Assembly (NCBI GenBank): GCA_003353825.1
Contig: PIVW01000361.1
Span: forward strand, 1-6,094
DNA from: Chloroflexota bacterium
GTDB taxonomy: Bacteria; Chloroflexota; Anaerolineae; J102
Length of the DNA: 6,094 nucleotides
Reading direction: 5' to 3'
Shown: piece by piece, positions 1 to 5,983 of the stretch
Layout: each line of letters begins with the position of its first letter
How positions within the stretch are numbered: the first letter of the stretch is position 1
Notes under the pieces: model-generated
Seen by the model: the letters and a program-made list of their open reading frames with translations, nothing else
Told to the model about the DNA's origin: nothing
Databases searched by the model: none
Program-made: the position numbers and the translations under genes

Positions 1-206
1 TTCGCGTGACGATCACGAATTTCAGTCGATGATGCCCCCACACCTAGTGGCTGGTTGTGTTAAACGTCTAGATATCGTGCGAGGAAAATCCGCATCACGC
101 GAAATCCCAGAGAACCTTAATTGTTACTGGACCTGCTCTATATCAACGTCACAGTGGTACCAATACCGTTCTCACGACTCAAACGCTAAATGGCTGCATC
201 TTTCAT

Positions 207-241
207 TAACAGTTAACTAATAACCGTTCATTATTAATTAT
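207..241. repeat. Degenerate heptamer cluster (TAACNNN type)
   Basis: TAAC occurs at 207, 214 and 221, spaced exactly 7 bases apart. Two further AT-rich heptamers, TCATTAT and TAATTAT, follow in the same phase (228-241). On the minus strand the core reads GTTA. The period matches the clusters in the other gaps of this window although the heptamer sequence differs. An alternative is chance in AT-rich DNA. Confidence 0.5.
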
Positions 242-258
242 TTCCTCCATTTCGTTTG

Positions 259-281
259 TCCCAGCCCAAGGCTTTCTGGGA
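259..281. other. Inverted repeat downstream of the lipid synthase gene
   Basis: The arms TCCCAG (259-264) and CTGGGA (276-281) form a perfect 6-bp stem around an 11-base loop. An alternative small stem, AGCC with GGCT, lies at 263-273. It is about 80 bases past the stop codon at 358 on the minus strand. A terminator role is possible but no T-tract follows it. A similar TTCCCAG/CTGGGAA hairpin occurs at 5948-5967. Confidence 0.3.
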
Positions 282-357
282 GGGCCTTATGCACAATCTG
301 GCTAAAGAACGAAGCACAAGGGCATGCCAATAACTCATCTAGGACACACCCGATTGA

Positions 358-1023
358 TTACTCTGCCTGAGCAAGCGCTCGCGCGCCCTGGAACACAGAC
401 ACGATATAGATGCCGAATAAGGCGACGCCCACAGCGCCGGCTAAAACATCCAGCAGGTTGAAGGTCGATGAAGCGATCTCGACATAGGGTATGCCGAAAA
501 AGAATGCATAGGTGTTGGTGATTACGATAAACGCCCGCATTTCGGTCGGACCCAGCTTGCCGTAAGAGATCTTAAATTTCCCCTCGACATAGGTCTCGAT
601 GTAGACGAGAATCGACATAAGCAAGTAACCGGCGAGTACAAAAGCCGCGATCTCAAAGATTATGAGTGGTGACAAGGCAATCCCCAAAACGATAACGACG
701 ATATTTAAGGCATCGACGGTGTGATCGACAAAGAAACCATATTTCGGCCTCTCGATATGGCGATAGCGCGCCAGTGTGCCATCCATACTGTCGCCAAACC
801 AGTTGATAAAAAGACCTAGCGTGGCCAACCACAGGAATACCAGGTTTCCGTTGCTCGACCAATAAGCGATGAGCACGACCACCGCACCTACCGACCCCAG
901 AGCTGTCAACTGATCTGGTTTGACCCATGCCGGCATCTGTGCAGCCGACCACTGCAACGCCGGTCGTTCGAGGGGGCCCAGCAATATATCGTTGACTCTG
1001 GTATGGGATTTGAGTTCACTCAT
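358..1023 (-). CDS. CDP-alcohol phosphatidyltransferase family membrane protein
   Basis: A 221-residue integral membrane enzyme expected to transfer a phosphatidyl group from CDP-diacylglycerol to an alcohol, releasing CMP. The signature is clear: D78, D81-G82, A85-R86, G96, D100 and D104, giving DxxDGxxAR-x9-GxxxDxxxD. The spacer is nine residues, where the classic pattern has eight. The Asp residues are the metal and catalytic ligands of the family. About five to six hydrophobic helices follow an amphipathic N-terminus containing an ERP motif. The length is close to that of actinobacterial phosphatidylinositol-phosphate synthase (PgsA1). The ATG at 1023 is chosen because AGGGGG lies 8 bases upstream. 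A longer frame from 1134 would run back over the upstream gene. The start overlaps the acyltransferase stop by 8 bp, suggesting translational coupling. The alcohol substrate cannot be read from sequence; inositol phosphate is suggested only by the neighbouring acyltransferase. Confidence 0.88.
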   Translation of the reverse strand: MSELKSHTRVNDILLGPLERPALQWSAAQMPAWVKPDQLTALGSVGAVVVLIAYWSSNGNLVFLWLATLGLFINWFGDSMDGTLARYRHIERPKYGFFVDHTVDALNIVVIVLGIALSPLIIFEIAAFVLAGYLLMSILVYIETYVEGKFKISYGKLGPTEMRAFIVITNTYAFFFGIPYVEIASSTFNLLDVLAGAVGVALFGIYIVSVFQGARALAQAE

Positions 1024-1659
1024 AGTTGACACCCCCTGTATCTTGAGGGGCTTGAAGCATTTTTGTGTTCCAAACGGGATAGAACATCGCCCACTGTTCG
1101 GGGTGGCGGCGGATGACGGTTTCGAGCACGGCAAGAACGCGTTGAGCGTTGTGGAGAATCATCTCTTGGCGGTCCCCCTTCTGCTCCAACTCCAATGTCG
1201 TCTCCACATCAACCACATACCTATGTAGATGGTTAGCGTCATTACGAACGACTGCAACGGTAATTGGAACCTGCGCTTGTAGCGCCAGCCTTATATGACC
1301 AGTGGGAAGGTAGGCTGGTCGGCCGAAAAACATAAGTGCTTCCCCGGCACCGCTAGGGTCCGGGCGATCAACCCCAGTGATTACAAGTCCGCCTGCGCAT
1401 AGTCGTTTTAGTGCCTGGCGCAATGCAGACACGCTAACAGGCGTGATATCAAGTCCCTAGGAACGGCGAATTTTGTTTTGCATATCATAGCCGCCGGTAG
1501 GGCTGGGCCAGGTCAAGGCCTGGATGGGAACATCGCGCGTGGTAAATGCCAATCCCGCCATGTCGAAATTACTAATGTGTGCGCTTACGATCAAATGGCC
1601 CCGGCAAGAATCCTTATATCCGGAGTGGGTGCCCGCAAGCGACCGCAAAGGAACGGCCC
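1016..1659 (-). pseudogene. Broken lysophospholipid acyltransferase (LpxL/PatA-like)
   Basis: Remnant of a membrane-associated acyltransferase that moves acyl chains onto a glycolipid or lipid A-like acceptor. One continuous frame holds the family hallmarks: the HX4D motif (HISNFD, 1579-1562), a DR motif and FFGRPAYLPTG in the middle, then the PEQW block with a W and an aromatic near the end. The frame is interrupted by a single TAG at 1457-1459, with family sequence continuing directly on both sides (IRRS, stop, GLDITP). In Mycobacterium PatA this position is an ordinary residue just before a conserved Gly. The 5' end is also missing. Only about 27 codons separate the regulator stop from the catalytic His, where the family has well over 100 residues, and the frame closes at 1718-1720 inside the regulator gene. 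The first in-frame start candidate is a TTG at 1648; the part after the TAG could begin at a GTG at 1432. Two independent defects make loss of function likely. The neighbouring regulator ends in TAG, which argues against amber recoding. Confidence 0.82.
1032..1037 (-). promoter_or_regulatory. Ribosome binding site deciding the phosphatidyltransferase start
   Basis: On the minus strand AGGGGG lies 8 bases before the ATG at 1023. It sits inside the end of the acyltransferase reading frame. It supports the short start over the in-frame ATG at 1134 and lets the gene be translated even though the upstream frame is broken. Confidence 0.6.
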
Positions 1660-2352
1660 CTACTCCAACGTAGCCAGACCACGTTTCAGGGCAAAGATAG
1701 TCGCCTGTGTACGGTCGTTAGCCTGCAACTTACCCATGATGTTGCTCACGTAGTTTTTTACCGTACCCTCTGCCAAAAACAATTCCTCAGCGATCTCTTT
1801 ATTGGTCTTACCCTGAGCCATCTGTTGCAAGACTGCTAACTCACGGTCGGTTAGTGCTTCCAGGATGGGTTCATCATCTGCATCCAGCTGTTGCCGCGGT
1901 TGTGACCTGGGTCGGCCCTGCCCCTCAGCCGCCAAACGCTTGAACTCCGCCAAAACCTTGCCGGCAACTGCCGGATCGATCATAACTTCACCGGCCACAG
2001 CACCTTGTATTGCTGCAACGATCTCCTCACTGCTGCTATCTTTGAGCAGGTAACCACTGGCGCCAGCGCGGATGGCGTCAAATACCCAATCATCGGCATC
2101 GTATGTGGTCAGCACGACCACTTTTATCTCGGAATATCGGGACTTGATTTCACGTGTGGCCTGCACTCCGTTCAGAACAGGCATTTTCAGGTCCATGAGC
2201 ACCACATCAGGATGAACTTTGGGTACAGACTCGACGGCTTCCCGACCATTGGCTGCTGCGCCCACCACCTCGAGGCCCGGTTGGTGTTTGAGGATGACGC
2301 TCAGCCCTTGGCGAACGATATCCTGGTCATCGGTAATAAATACTCGGATCAT
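1660..2352 (-). CDS. NarL/FixJ-family response regulator (LuxR-type HTH)
   Basis: A 230-residue cytoplasmic transcription factor, most likely activated by phosphorylation from the adjacent kinase. The receiver domain (about 1-120) shows the acidic pair D8-D9, phospho-acceptor D54 in LMDLKMP, switch T82 and K104 in YLLKD. A polar linker (about 143-160, rich in Q, R and D) leads to a LuxR-type helix-turn-helix (about 165-227) with the LTDRE start and the GKTNKEIAEELFLAEGTVKN recognition region. Length is typical and no key residue is missing. The ATG start is fixed by an in-frame TAA two codons upstream (2359-2361). No Shine-Dalgarno sequence is evident before it. The gene follows the kinase gene by 156 bases on the same strand. 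The stop is TAG and directly abuts the acyltransferase remnant. Target genes cannot be read from sequence; the kinase promoter and the lipid genes downstream are candidates. Confidence 0.95.
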   Translation of the reverse strand: MIRVFITDDQDIVRQGLSVILKHQPGLEVVGAAANGREAVESVPKVHPDVVLMDLKMPVLNGVQATREIKSRYSEIKVVVLTTYDADDWVFDAIRAGASGYLLKDSSSEEIVAAIQGAVAGEVMIDPAVAGKVLAEFKRLAAEGQGRPRSQPRQQLDADDEPILEALTDRELAVLQQMAQGKTNKEIAEELFLAEGTVKNYVSNIMGKLQANDRTQATIFALKRGLATLE

Positions 2353-2379
2353 GGCGGTTTAAGTGACTTGCTTGGTGTT

Positions 2380-2396
2380 GGAGGAGGAGGAGGAGA
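2380..2396. repeat. (GGA)5 polypurine tract
   Basis: Five perfect GGA units followed by GA. On the transcribed minus strand this gives five TCC units about 27 to 42 bases before the regulator start. The RNA would read CUCCUCC, which resembles the 3' end of 16S rRNA (anti-Shine-Dalgarno). A regulatory role is speculative; it may be simple slippage sequence. Confidence 0.7.
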
Positions 2397-2457
2397 TTAG
2401 TGATTGGAGATTCGATATCTACATTCCGCCAATCTTGAATCTTCATTACTTTACTGT
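2395..2457. repeat. Heptamer repeat element with inverted arms
   Basis: GATT recurs at 2395, 2402 and 2409, exactly 7 apart. After a centre of about 18 bases, AATCTT recurs at 2431 and 2438, again 7 apart and in the same overall phase. AATC is the reverse complement of GATT, so the left arm is direct and the right arm inverted. AGATTC (2408-2413) can pair with GAATCT (2437-2442). The element fills much of the gap between kinase and regulator genes and lies in the likely shared transcript. Confidence 0.6.
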
Positions 2458-2466
2458 GTCATACTC

Positions 2467-2487
2467 AGAACCTAGAACGTGGAACTC
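2467..2487. repeat. Heptamer triplet (RGAACNT type)
   Basis: AGAACCT, AGAACGT and GGAACTC follow one another without spacing, so GAAC occurs at 2468, 2475 and 2482. This is a third heptamer type in the same 156-base gap, 22 bases before the end of the kinase gene at 2509. Confidence 0.55.
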
Positions 2488-2508
2488 CGCGCTCAATGAG
2501 GTGGAGCT

Positions 2509-3816
2509 TCATGAGTCCCGAATACTGAGGACAATGCGTGTTCCTTGCCCTGGTTGACTCTCGACCAGCAGTTCACCCCCAACCAGGTCCGCTCGCTCGG
2601 CCATGCCGGTGAGCCCATAACGATCTGTGGGAGTTTTTGCAGGATCGAAACCAATGCCATCATCTCGGATTTCGAGACGAGGATGGGGTCGGCAGGATAG
2701 ATGAACTGTGATTGCGGTGGCAGCAGCATGTTGTTCGGCGTTCGAAACCGCGGCCTCGGCCACGCGGTAAATCGATTGCTCGGTCAGTGGGTCAAGGGCC
2801 TGTACGTTTTCGATCTCACATGCATACTTGATAGTAGCACGTTCGGCGTTTCGGCGACAGAGTTGCCGCAGTGCTTCCGAAAGCCCCAGGTCTTCAAGGG
2901 GTGTTGCCCGTAACGCTTCGATAGCTCGACGTGACTCGTGGATACCACTGCGAACCGTTGCCTGCGTTTCATGTAGTTGCGCCTCTGCGGCCTCGGGATC
3001 GTATTTCAACAGGGTGTCGAGTGCCTGCAATTGCACACTCACGCCGGTAAGCGAATGAGCTAGTGTGTCATGTAGCTCACGGGCCATACGATTGCGCTCG
3101 CGGCTTTCAGTCAGTTGCTCTACCGTAGCCGCGCGCTGGGCAAGCTGCGTGTTAGCTCTGACCAAGGCCCCATGTTCGGCTCGCTGTGCCTCAGACAGAC
3201 GCATGACCACCCAACCTAGCAGCGCCACCATCGCCAACCAACCGATAGTGCTTACTACATAGAATTGCAGGTCGGGAATACCATTCAAAAGCAGTGCTGT
3301 CACCAGTAGCCCATAACCGGCAACTAGCGTCGCCATGGCAATCGCCCAACCACGACGTCCGTATTGCCAACCCGCGAGAATAACTGGGATGAAGAGCCAG
3401 ACGACTTCGAATCCAACATCGACCATACCCAAACGACCTGGCCCCACAACTTTCTCGTTGGTCAAAGTAGAGAACATCAAGGCATTTATGAGCAGAGGTG
3501 TTAGCAATAACCAAAGTAATACCAAGGGCAGAAACCATCGTTGCAAATTTTGGCGGACTGTTGGCCAGATAACGATGATCAACAAAATCGTACTCTCTAC
3601 GAATATCACTAGAGCAAATAACGTGACATTGATCTCGGATGGGAAATGCTCAAGTTGTAGCAATCCTGCTAAAGTTAGAAGAGCGATGCTTAGTAATCCC
3701 ATGCCAAACCGTAAACCCACGGCCATTCGCAGCACGCTCATCAGACCCGGGGCGATGCCGTCCTCATCAGGCCTGGTATAAGAAGCAAGAGATGGAGATA
3801 TGGTCAATTCGGTCAT
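2509..3816 (-). CDS. Sensor histidine kinase, NarL-system type (HisKA_3)
   Basis: A 435-residue membrane sensor kinase that should autophosphorylate and pass phosphate to the regulator encoded next. Residues about 35-205 contain six hydrophobic helices (near 35-53, 64-85, 95-117, 137-150, 156-177 and 183-205) with short loops. There is no large extracellular domain, so it probably senses a membrane-linked or intramembrane cue. A coiled-coil linker (206-240) leads to the HisKA_3 dimerisation domain with phospho-acceptor H249 in ARELHDTLAHSLTG. The C-terminal HATPase domain shows the N-box (SNAEQHA near 358-364), G1 box DDGIGFD (385-391), G2 region YGLTGM (400-405) and GQGT (423-426). The ATG start has AGGCGG 6 bases upstream (3823-3828). 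The layout resembles LiaS/DesK-like sensors. The stimulus is unknown. Confidence 0.95.
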   Translation of the reverse strand: MTELTISPSLASYTRPDEDGIAPGLMSVLRMAVGLRFGMGLLSIALLTLAGLLQLEHFPSEINVTLFALVIFVESTILLIIVIWPTVRQNLQRWFLPLVLLWLLLTPLLINALMFSTLTNEKVVGPGRLGMVDVGFEVVWLFIPVILAGWQYGRRGWAIAMATLVAGYGLLVTALLLNGIPDLQFYVVSTIGWLAMVALLGWVVMRLSEAQRAEHGALVRANTQLAQRAATVEQLTESRERNRMARELHDTLAHSLTGVSVQLQALDTLLKYDPEAAEAQLHETQATVRSGIHESRRAIEALRATPLEDLGLSEALRQLCRRNAERATIKYACEIENVQALDPLTEQSIYRVAEAAVSNAEQHAAATAITVHLSCRPHPRLEIRDDGIGFDPAKTPTDRYGLTGMAERADLVGGELLVESQPGQGTRIVLSIRDS

Positions 3817-3849
3817 GAGTCGCCGCCTAATGGCCGGTTCGGGTAGAAT

Positions 3850-3859
3850 GTCATATGAC
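3850..3859. promoter_or_regulatory. Palindrome GTCATATGAC, possible operator
   Basis: A perfect 10-bp palindrome 34 to 43 bases before the kinase start codon. Its half-site TGTCAT recurs at 3910, 3932 and 4058, three of these as GTGTCAT (3909, 3931, 4057). The clustering upstream of a two-component operon suggests a regulator binding motif, possibly autoregulation. This is inference only. Confidence 0.35.
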
Positions 3860-3952
3860 TTGGTACAAGCATATCATAGCCTAAAACTGCGTTCCCGGTT
3901 AGTGTTTGGTGTCATAAAGACATCTGACCCGTGTCATTATTTATGCCCAGCT

Positions 3953-3981
3953 ATTGTAGTGCCACAAAAAATAAGGTGCAA
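3953..3981 (-). promoter_or_regulatory. Candidate sigma-70-like promoter for the kinase-regulator operon
   Basis: On the minus strand a -35-like TTGCAC (3981-3976) and a -10-like TACAAT (3958-3953) are 17 bases apart, with a T-rich spacer. The -10 differs from consensus at one base; the -35 matches only TTG. Transcription would start near 3946, giving a leader of about 130 bases that contains TGTCAT motifs. It is a weak call by eye. Confidence 0.3.
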
Positions 3982-4145
3982 CGCTAACGATGGCAGCGAG
4001 GGCCTGTCGGTAAAGCATTGCACCAGGCTGGGAGGTCTTCCCATTTATGTAAACAGGTGTCATCGGTTCATCTGAACCCACGGCACCTGGGTATGCAATT
4101 GTCATTCCTGTAAACCAAGTGGCTGATCGCAAGCTAACATCACAC

Positions 4146-4173
4146 GTACCCGCCATTTACCACTTGCTACTTC
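4146..4173. repeat. Period-7 repeat arm downstream of the lipoprotein gene
   Basis: Heptamers CCATTTA, CCACTTG and CTACTTC are in phase after GTACCCG. The reverse complement of 4146-4170 matches plus-strand 5990-6014 at 19 of 25 positions, including a shared GTAGCAAGT at one end and GGTAC at the other. The lipoprotein gene therefore lies between two inverted copies. Confidence 0.5.
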
Positions 4174-4205
4174 TCGTTTATATGGGTGGGGTGTTCGCCA
4201 TGCGT

Positions 4206-5720
4206 TCAGTTCCAATCTGCGACATGCTCTGCATTGAAGTCATAGTGAAAATCGATTTCGGCCAGTGTGTCGGGGGCCAGGAGTCGTTGGTTACTACCGT
4301 CGGCATTCATCACCCACAGCTCCCATTCGCCGTTCCGGTCGCTGAGATAGAGGATGCTCTGACCGTCAGGGGACCAGGTGGGGGCGACGCCGTTCACCCT
4401 ATCAATATTCTTGGTGAACCGTGTCAAGGCGGAGTCATCGATGTTGAGTCGCACAACTTCCCAATGGTCGTGGAATTCCATCATGGCGATGATCGATTGG
4501 CTGTCAGGGGACCATGTGGCGTTGCGTATTTGGTTCAGGGCTTCGTAGATTGCATAAGGTTCGCTATCTGGATCGGTGACATAAAGGGCAGTAGCACCGA
4601 CAAAGAGGATACCCCGCTCGCTCCAGTCAGGATTCCAGCTGATCATTTGGTCATCAAGGCCTTCTCGGACACTGCCATCGACATTGATGATCTCCAGTCG
4701 CCAGTAATCGTCGCCTGATCTCGTGAATTCCCCGAAGCGGGGATGGCTGAAGGTGACAGAATCGGTGCCACCTTTTTGCAAGTTGTACACGATCTGCTCA
4801 CCGTCGGGGCTCCAGGTCGGATTCTTGACGAAGTTATCGGCCACCAACCAGCGCTCGTTGCTGCCGTCGATGTTGACGACATACAAGCCTCGGGGTTCAT
4901 CCCAACGGGTGTACGCGATCTGTGTGCCATCGGGAGAGAGCGCCGGGTCCAGGCCGCCGCTGGCGACCCACTGCAAGGTGCTGCCGTCGGCATTCATGGT
5001 ATAGATGGCGCCGCCGCTGCTGGTTTGGAACACGATTGTGCCGTTCTGCGTGGATTTCGGCGCGGCCTGCTTGATAACGGAGGCTACTGGGGCTGATTCG
5101 AGCGGCTGCTCTGCGATCTCGACCACTTCTGCAACCACCGCCTGTTCAGCCTGCTCCGAGTCTGCCGCAGTGATCTCAACTGAAGTCCCCGTTTCGACGG
5201 TCGCTGATTGCAGCGGCAGTGCTTCGAAGGTGATAGCTGTTTGGGGCAGCCAGGCGTGGCGTGTTGCACCATCACTGAAGATGATCTCGTACCAATCGTC
5301 CAGCGCCCGAGTGACGATCACCAACTCGCCATAGTCCAATTCGCCAATCATATCTGATTCGGCGATGGGTTCGGCATAGACACTACTGGTTTGTAAGGTC
5401 CGTCCACTGCGCATGACATCGCTGGTATCCTCGCCCCAGTTCGGCTGCTCGGTTTCGGTACCAGCGATCGAGACAGGTTGAGGCTCGAGAGTGGATTGCT
5501 CAACTTCAGATGTAGGCCGGTCTTCCTCTTCCGCTTGATTTGAAATCTCGGTAGGGATTAGTTCGGCCAGGGCCGCTGATTTCTGGCTGACCGCAACGGG
5601 CTGAGCGCTGGACGCGGTATCAAGCTGAGCGTCGTCTGCGTCTGCGCTGACACCACCACAGGCGACGAGCAACATGACTGCTGAAAATAGGCTTATGATA
5701 AGGAGTAGTTCTTTGTTCAT
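4206..5720 (-). CDS. Lipoprotein with SH3b domain and TolB-like beta-propeller
   Basis: A 504-residue exported protein, probably anchored to the outer face of the membrane. A hydrophobic signal peptide ends in the lipobox LVAC with C21 as the lipidated residue. An acidic, low-complexity linker rich in E, Q, S and T (about 24-100) precedes a bacterial SH3-like domain (about 105-165; VYAEP, GELDYGELV, DDWYEI, HAWLP). A second acidic linker follows (166-222). The rest (about 226-504) is a PD40/WD40-like TolB propeller. SPDG-type motifs lie near 262, 304, 364 (divergent), 404 and 450, and paired NADGS/NIDGS/NVDGS turns mark the blades. The terminal VADWN probably closes the ring, giving five to six blades. 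Such proteins usually bind peptides, glycans or other proteins; no catalytic site is visible. It is not TolB proper, since no Tol-Pal genes are present and it is a lipoprotein. The ATG start has GGAGG 7 bases upstream. Confidence 0.9.
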   Translation of the reverse strand: MNKELLLIISLFSAVMLLVACGGVSADADDAQLDTASSAQPVAVSQKSAALAELIPTEISNQAEEEDRPTSEVEQSTLEPQPVSIAGTETEQPNWGEDTSDVMRSGRTLQTSSVYAEPIAESDMIGELDYGELVIVTRALDDWYEIIFSDGATRHAWLPQTAITFEALPLQSATVETGTSVEITAADSEQAEQAVVAEVVEIAEQPLESAPVASVIKQAAPKSTQNGTIVFQTSSGGAIYTMNADGSTLQWVASGGLDPALSPDGTQIAYTRWDEPRGLYVVNIDGSNERWLVADNFVKNPTWSPDGEQIVYNLQKGGTDSVTFSHPRFGEFTRSGDDYWRLEIINVDGSVREGLDDQMISWNPDWSERGILFVGATALYVTDPDSEPYAIYEALNQIRNATWSPDSQSIIAMMEFHDHWEVVRLNIDDSALTRFTKNIDRVNGVAPTWSPDGQSILYLSDRNGEWELWVMNADGSNQRLLAPDTLAEIDFHYDFNAEHVADWN

Positions 5721-5727
5721 CGTTTAT

Positions 5728-5732
5728 CCTCC
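5728..5732 (-). promoter_or_regulatory. Strong ribosome binding site of the lipoprotein gene
   Basis: GGAGG on the minus strand lies 7 bases before the ATG at 5720, an optimal spacing. It fixes the start just before the signal peptide. An upstream open frame ends in a TGA overlapping this ATG, but that frame does not look coding. Confidence 0.75.
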
Positions 5733-5769
5733 AACATGTTTCGCCGGCCACTGTCGGCCAGGGTGCGAA

Positions 5770-5797
5770 CCAATATCCAATTATCGCCAGATTGGGG
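5770..5797. repeat. Short heptamer cluster with CCAAT and inverted ATTGG
   Basis: CCAATAT and CCAATTA are consecutive heptamers (5770-5783). In the same phase after one more heptamer comes ATTGGGG (5791-5797), whose first five bases are the reverse complement of CCAAT. It is a small version of the direct-then-inverted layout seen at 2395-2457 and 5984-6067. Nearby 5816-5826 (TAATGAAGATT) is found inverted at 2438-2448. Confidence 0.4.
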
Positions 5798-5947
5798 CGA
5801 CCAATGGTTTAGAAATAATGAAGATTGAAAATCATCGTTCAGGGTAGATATGCTGACCCCTGACTGTTGCTTCCACTTTAGCAGGAGTAGCCCCTTCCCA
5901 ATAGTGTCCGTCGTCATATTTGCACATGACCAAAGGCCTAGCAATTG

Positions 5948-5967
5948 TTCCCAGACAGCGCTGGGAA
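5948..5967. other. Hairpin TTCCCAG/CTGGGAA
   Basis: A perfect 7-bp stem (5948-5954 with 5961-5967) around the 6-base loop ACAGCG. A second small hairpin, GCCCC with GGGGC around CGTT, follows at 5974-5987. Neither has a T-tract on either strand. They may be part of the same mobile or structural repeat as the adjacent heptamers, or leader RNA structure. Confidence 0.45.
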
Positions 5968-5983
5968 AATGAGGCCCCCGTTG

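Larger units (their letters stand above)
1..357. other. Intergenic region, no credible gene
   Basis: This is the 3' flank of the minus-strand gene ending at 358. The only open frame is 63 codons on the plus strand (29-220). It has no recognisable domain, no ribosome binding site that I can see and mixed composition, so I do not call it a gene. Visible structures are an AT-rich period-7 cluster at 207-241 and a small inverted repeat at 259-281. No strong intrinsic terminator with a T-tract is seen for the minus-strand genes. Confidence 0.6.
3817..4205. other. Intergenic region between lipoprotein and kinase genes
   Basis: A 389-base gap holding a candidate promoter, repeated TGTCAT motifs, two short palindromes and a repeat arm at 4146-4173. 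A 14-base dyad, GGTTCA tc TGAACC, lies at 4065-4078. A weaker TGGGA/TCCCA hairpin is at 4029-4043. A minus-strand open frame (stop 3941, possible ATG at 4105 or 4156) ends in a hydrophobic stretch but lacks a properly spaced ribosome binding site, so I do not call it a gene. No convincing terminator for the lipoprotein gene is seen. Confidence 0.5.

Noticed and set aside
1..103. Inverted 9-mer TTCGCGTGA (1-9) and TCACGCGAA (95-103)
   Set aside because: A 9-bp inverted match within about 100 bases is expected by chance in a window of this size, and it does not extend.
29..220. A 63-codon plus-strand open frame in the left flank
   Set aside because: No ribosome binding site, no recognisable domain, and it runs into the AT-rich heptamer cluster; length is expected by chance.
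1024..1134. Longer N-terminus for the phosphatidyltransferase (ATG at 1134)
   Set aside because: The added 37 residues look non-coding (they overlap conserved acyltransferase sequence in another frame) and a good ribosome binding site precedes the ATG at 1023.
3964..3971. T-rich run on the minus strand as an intrinsic terminator of the lipoprotein gene
   Set aside because: The only stem upstream is about 4 bp and not adjacent to the T-run, so it does not form a convincing terminator.
4119..4718. A 199-codon plus-strand frame opposite the lipoprotein gene
   Set aside because: It is an antisense shadow of the propeller region, whose repeats and domains are clear on the minus strand.
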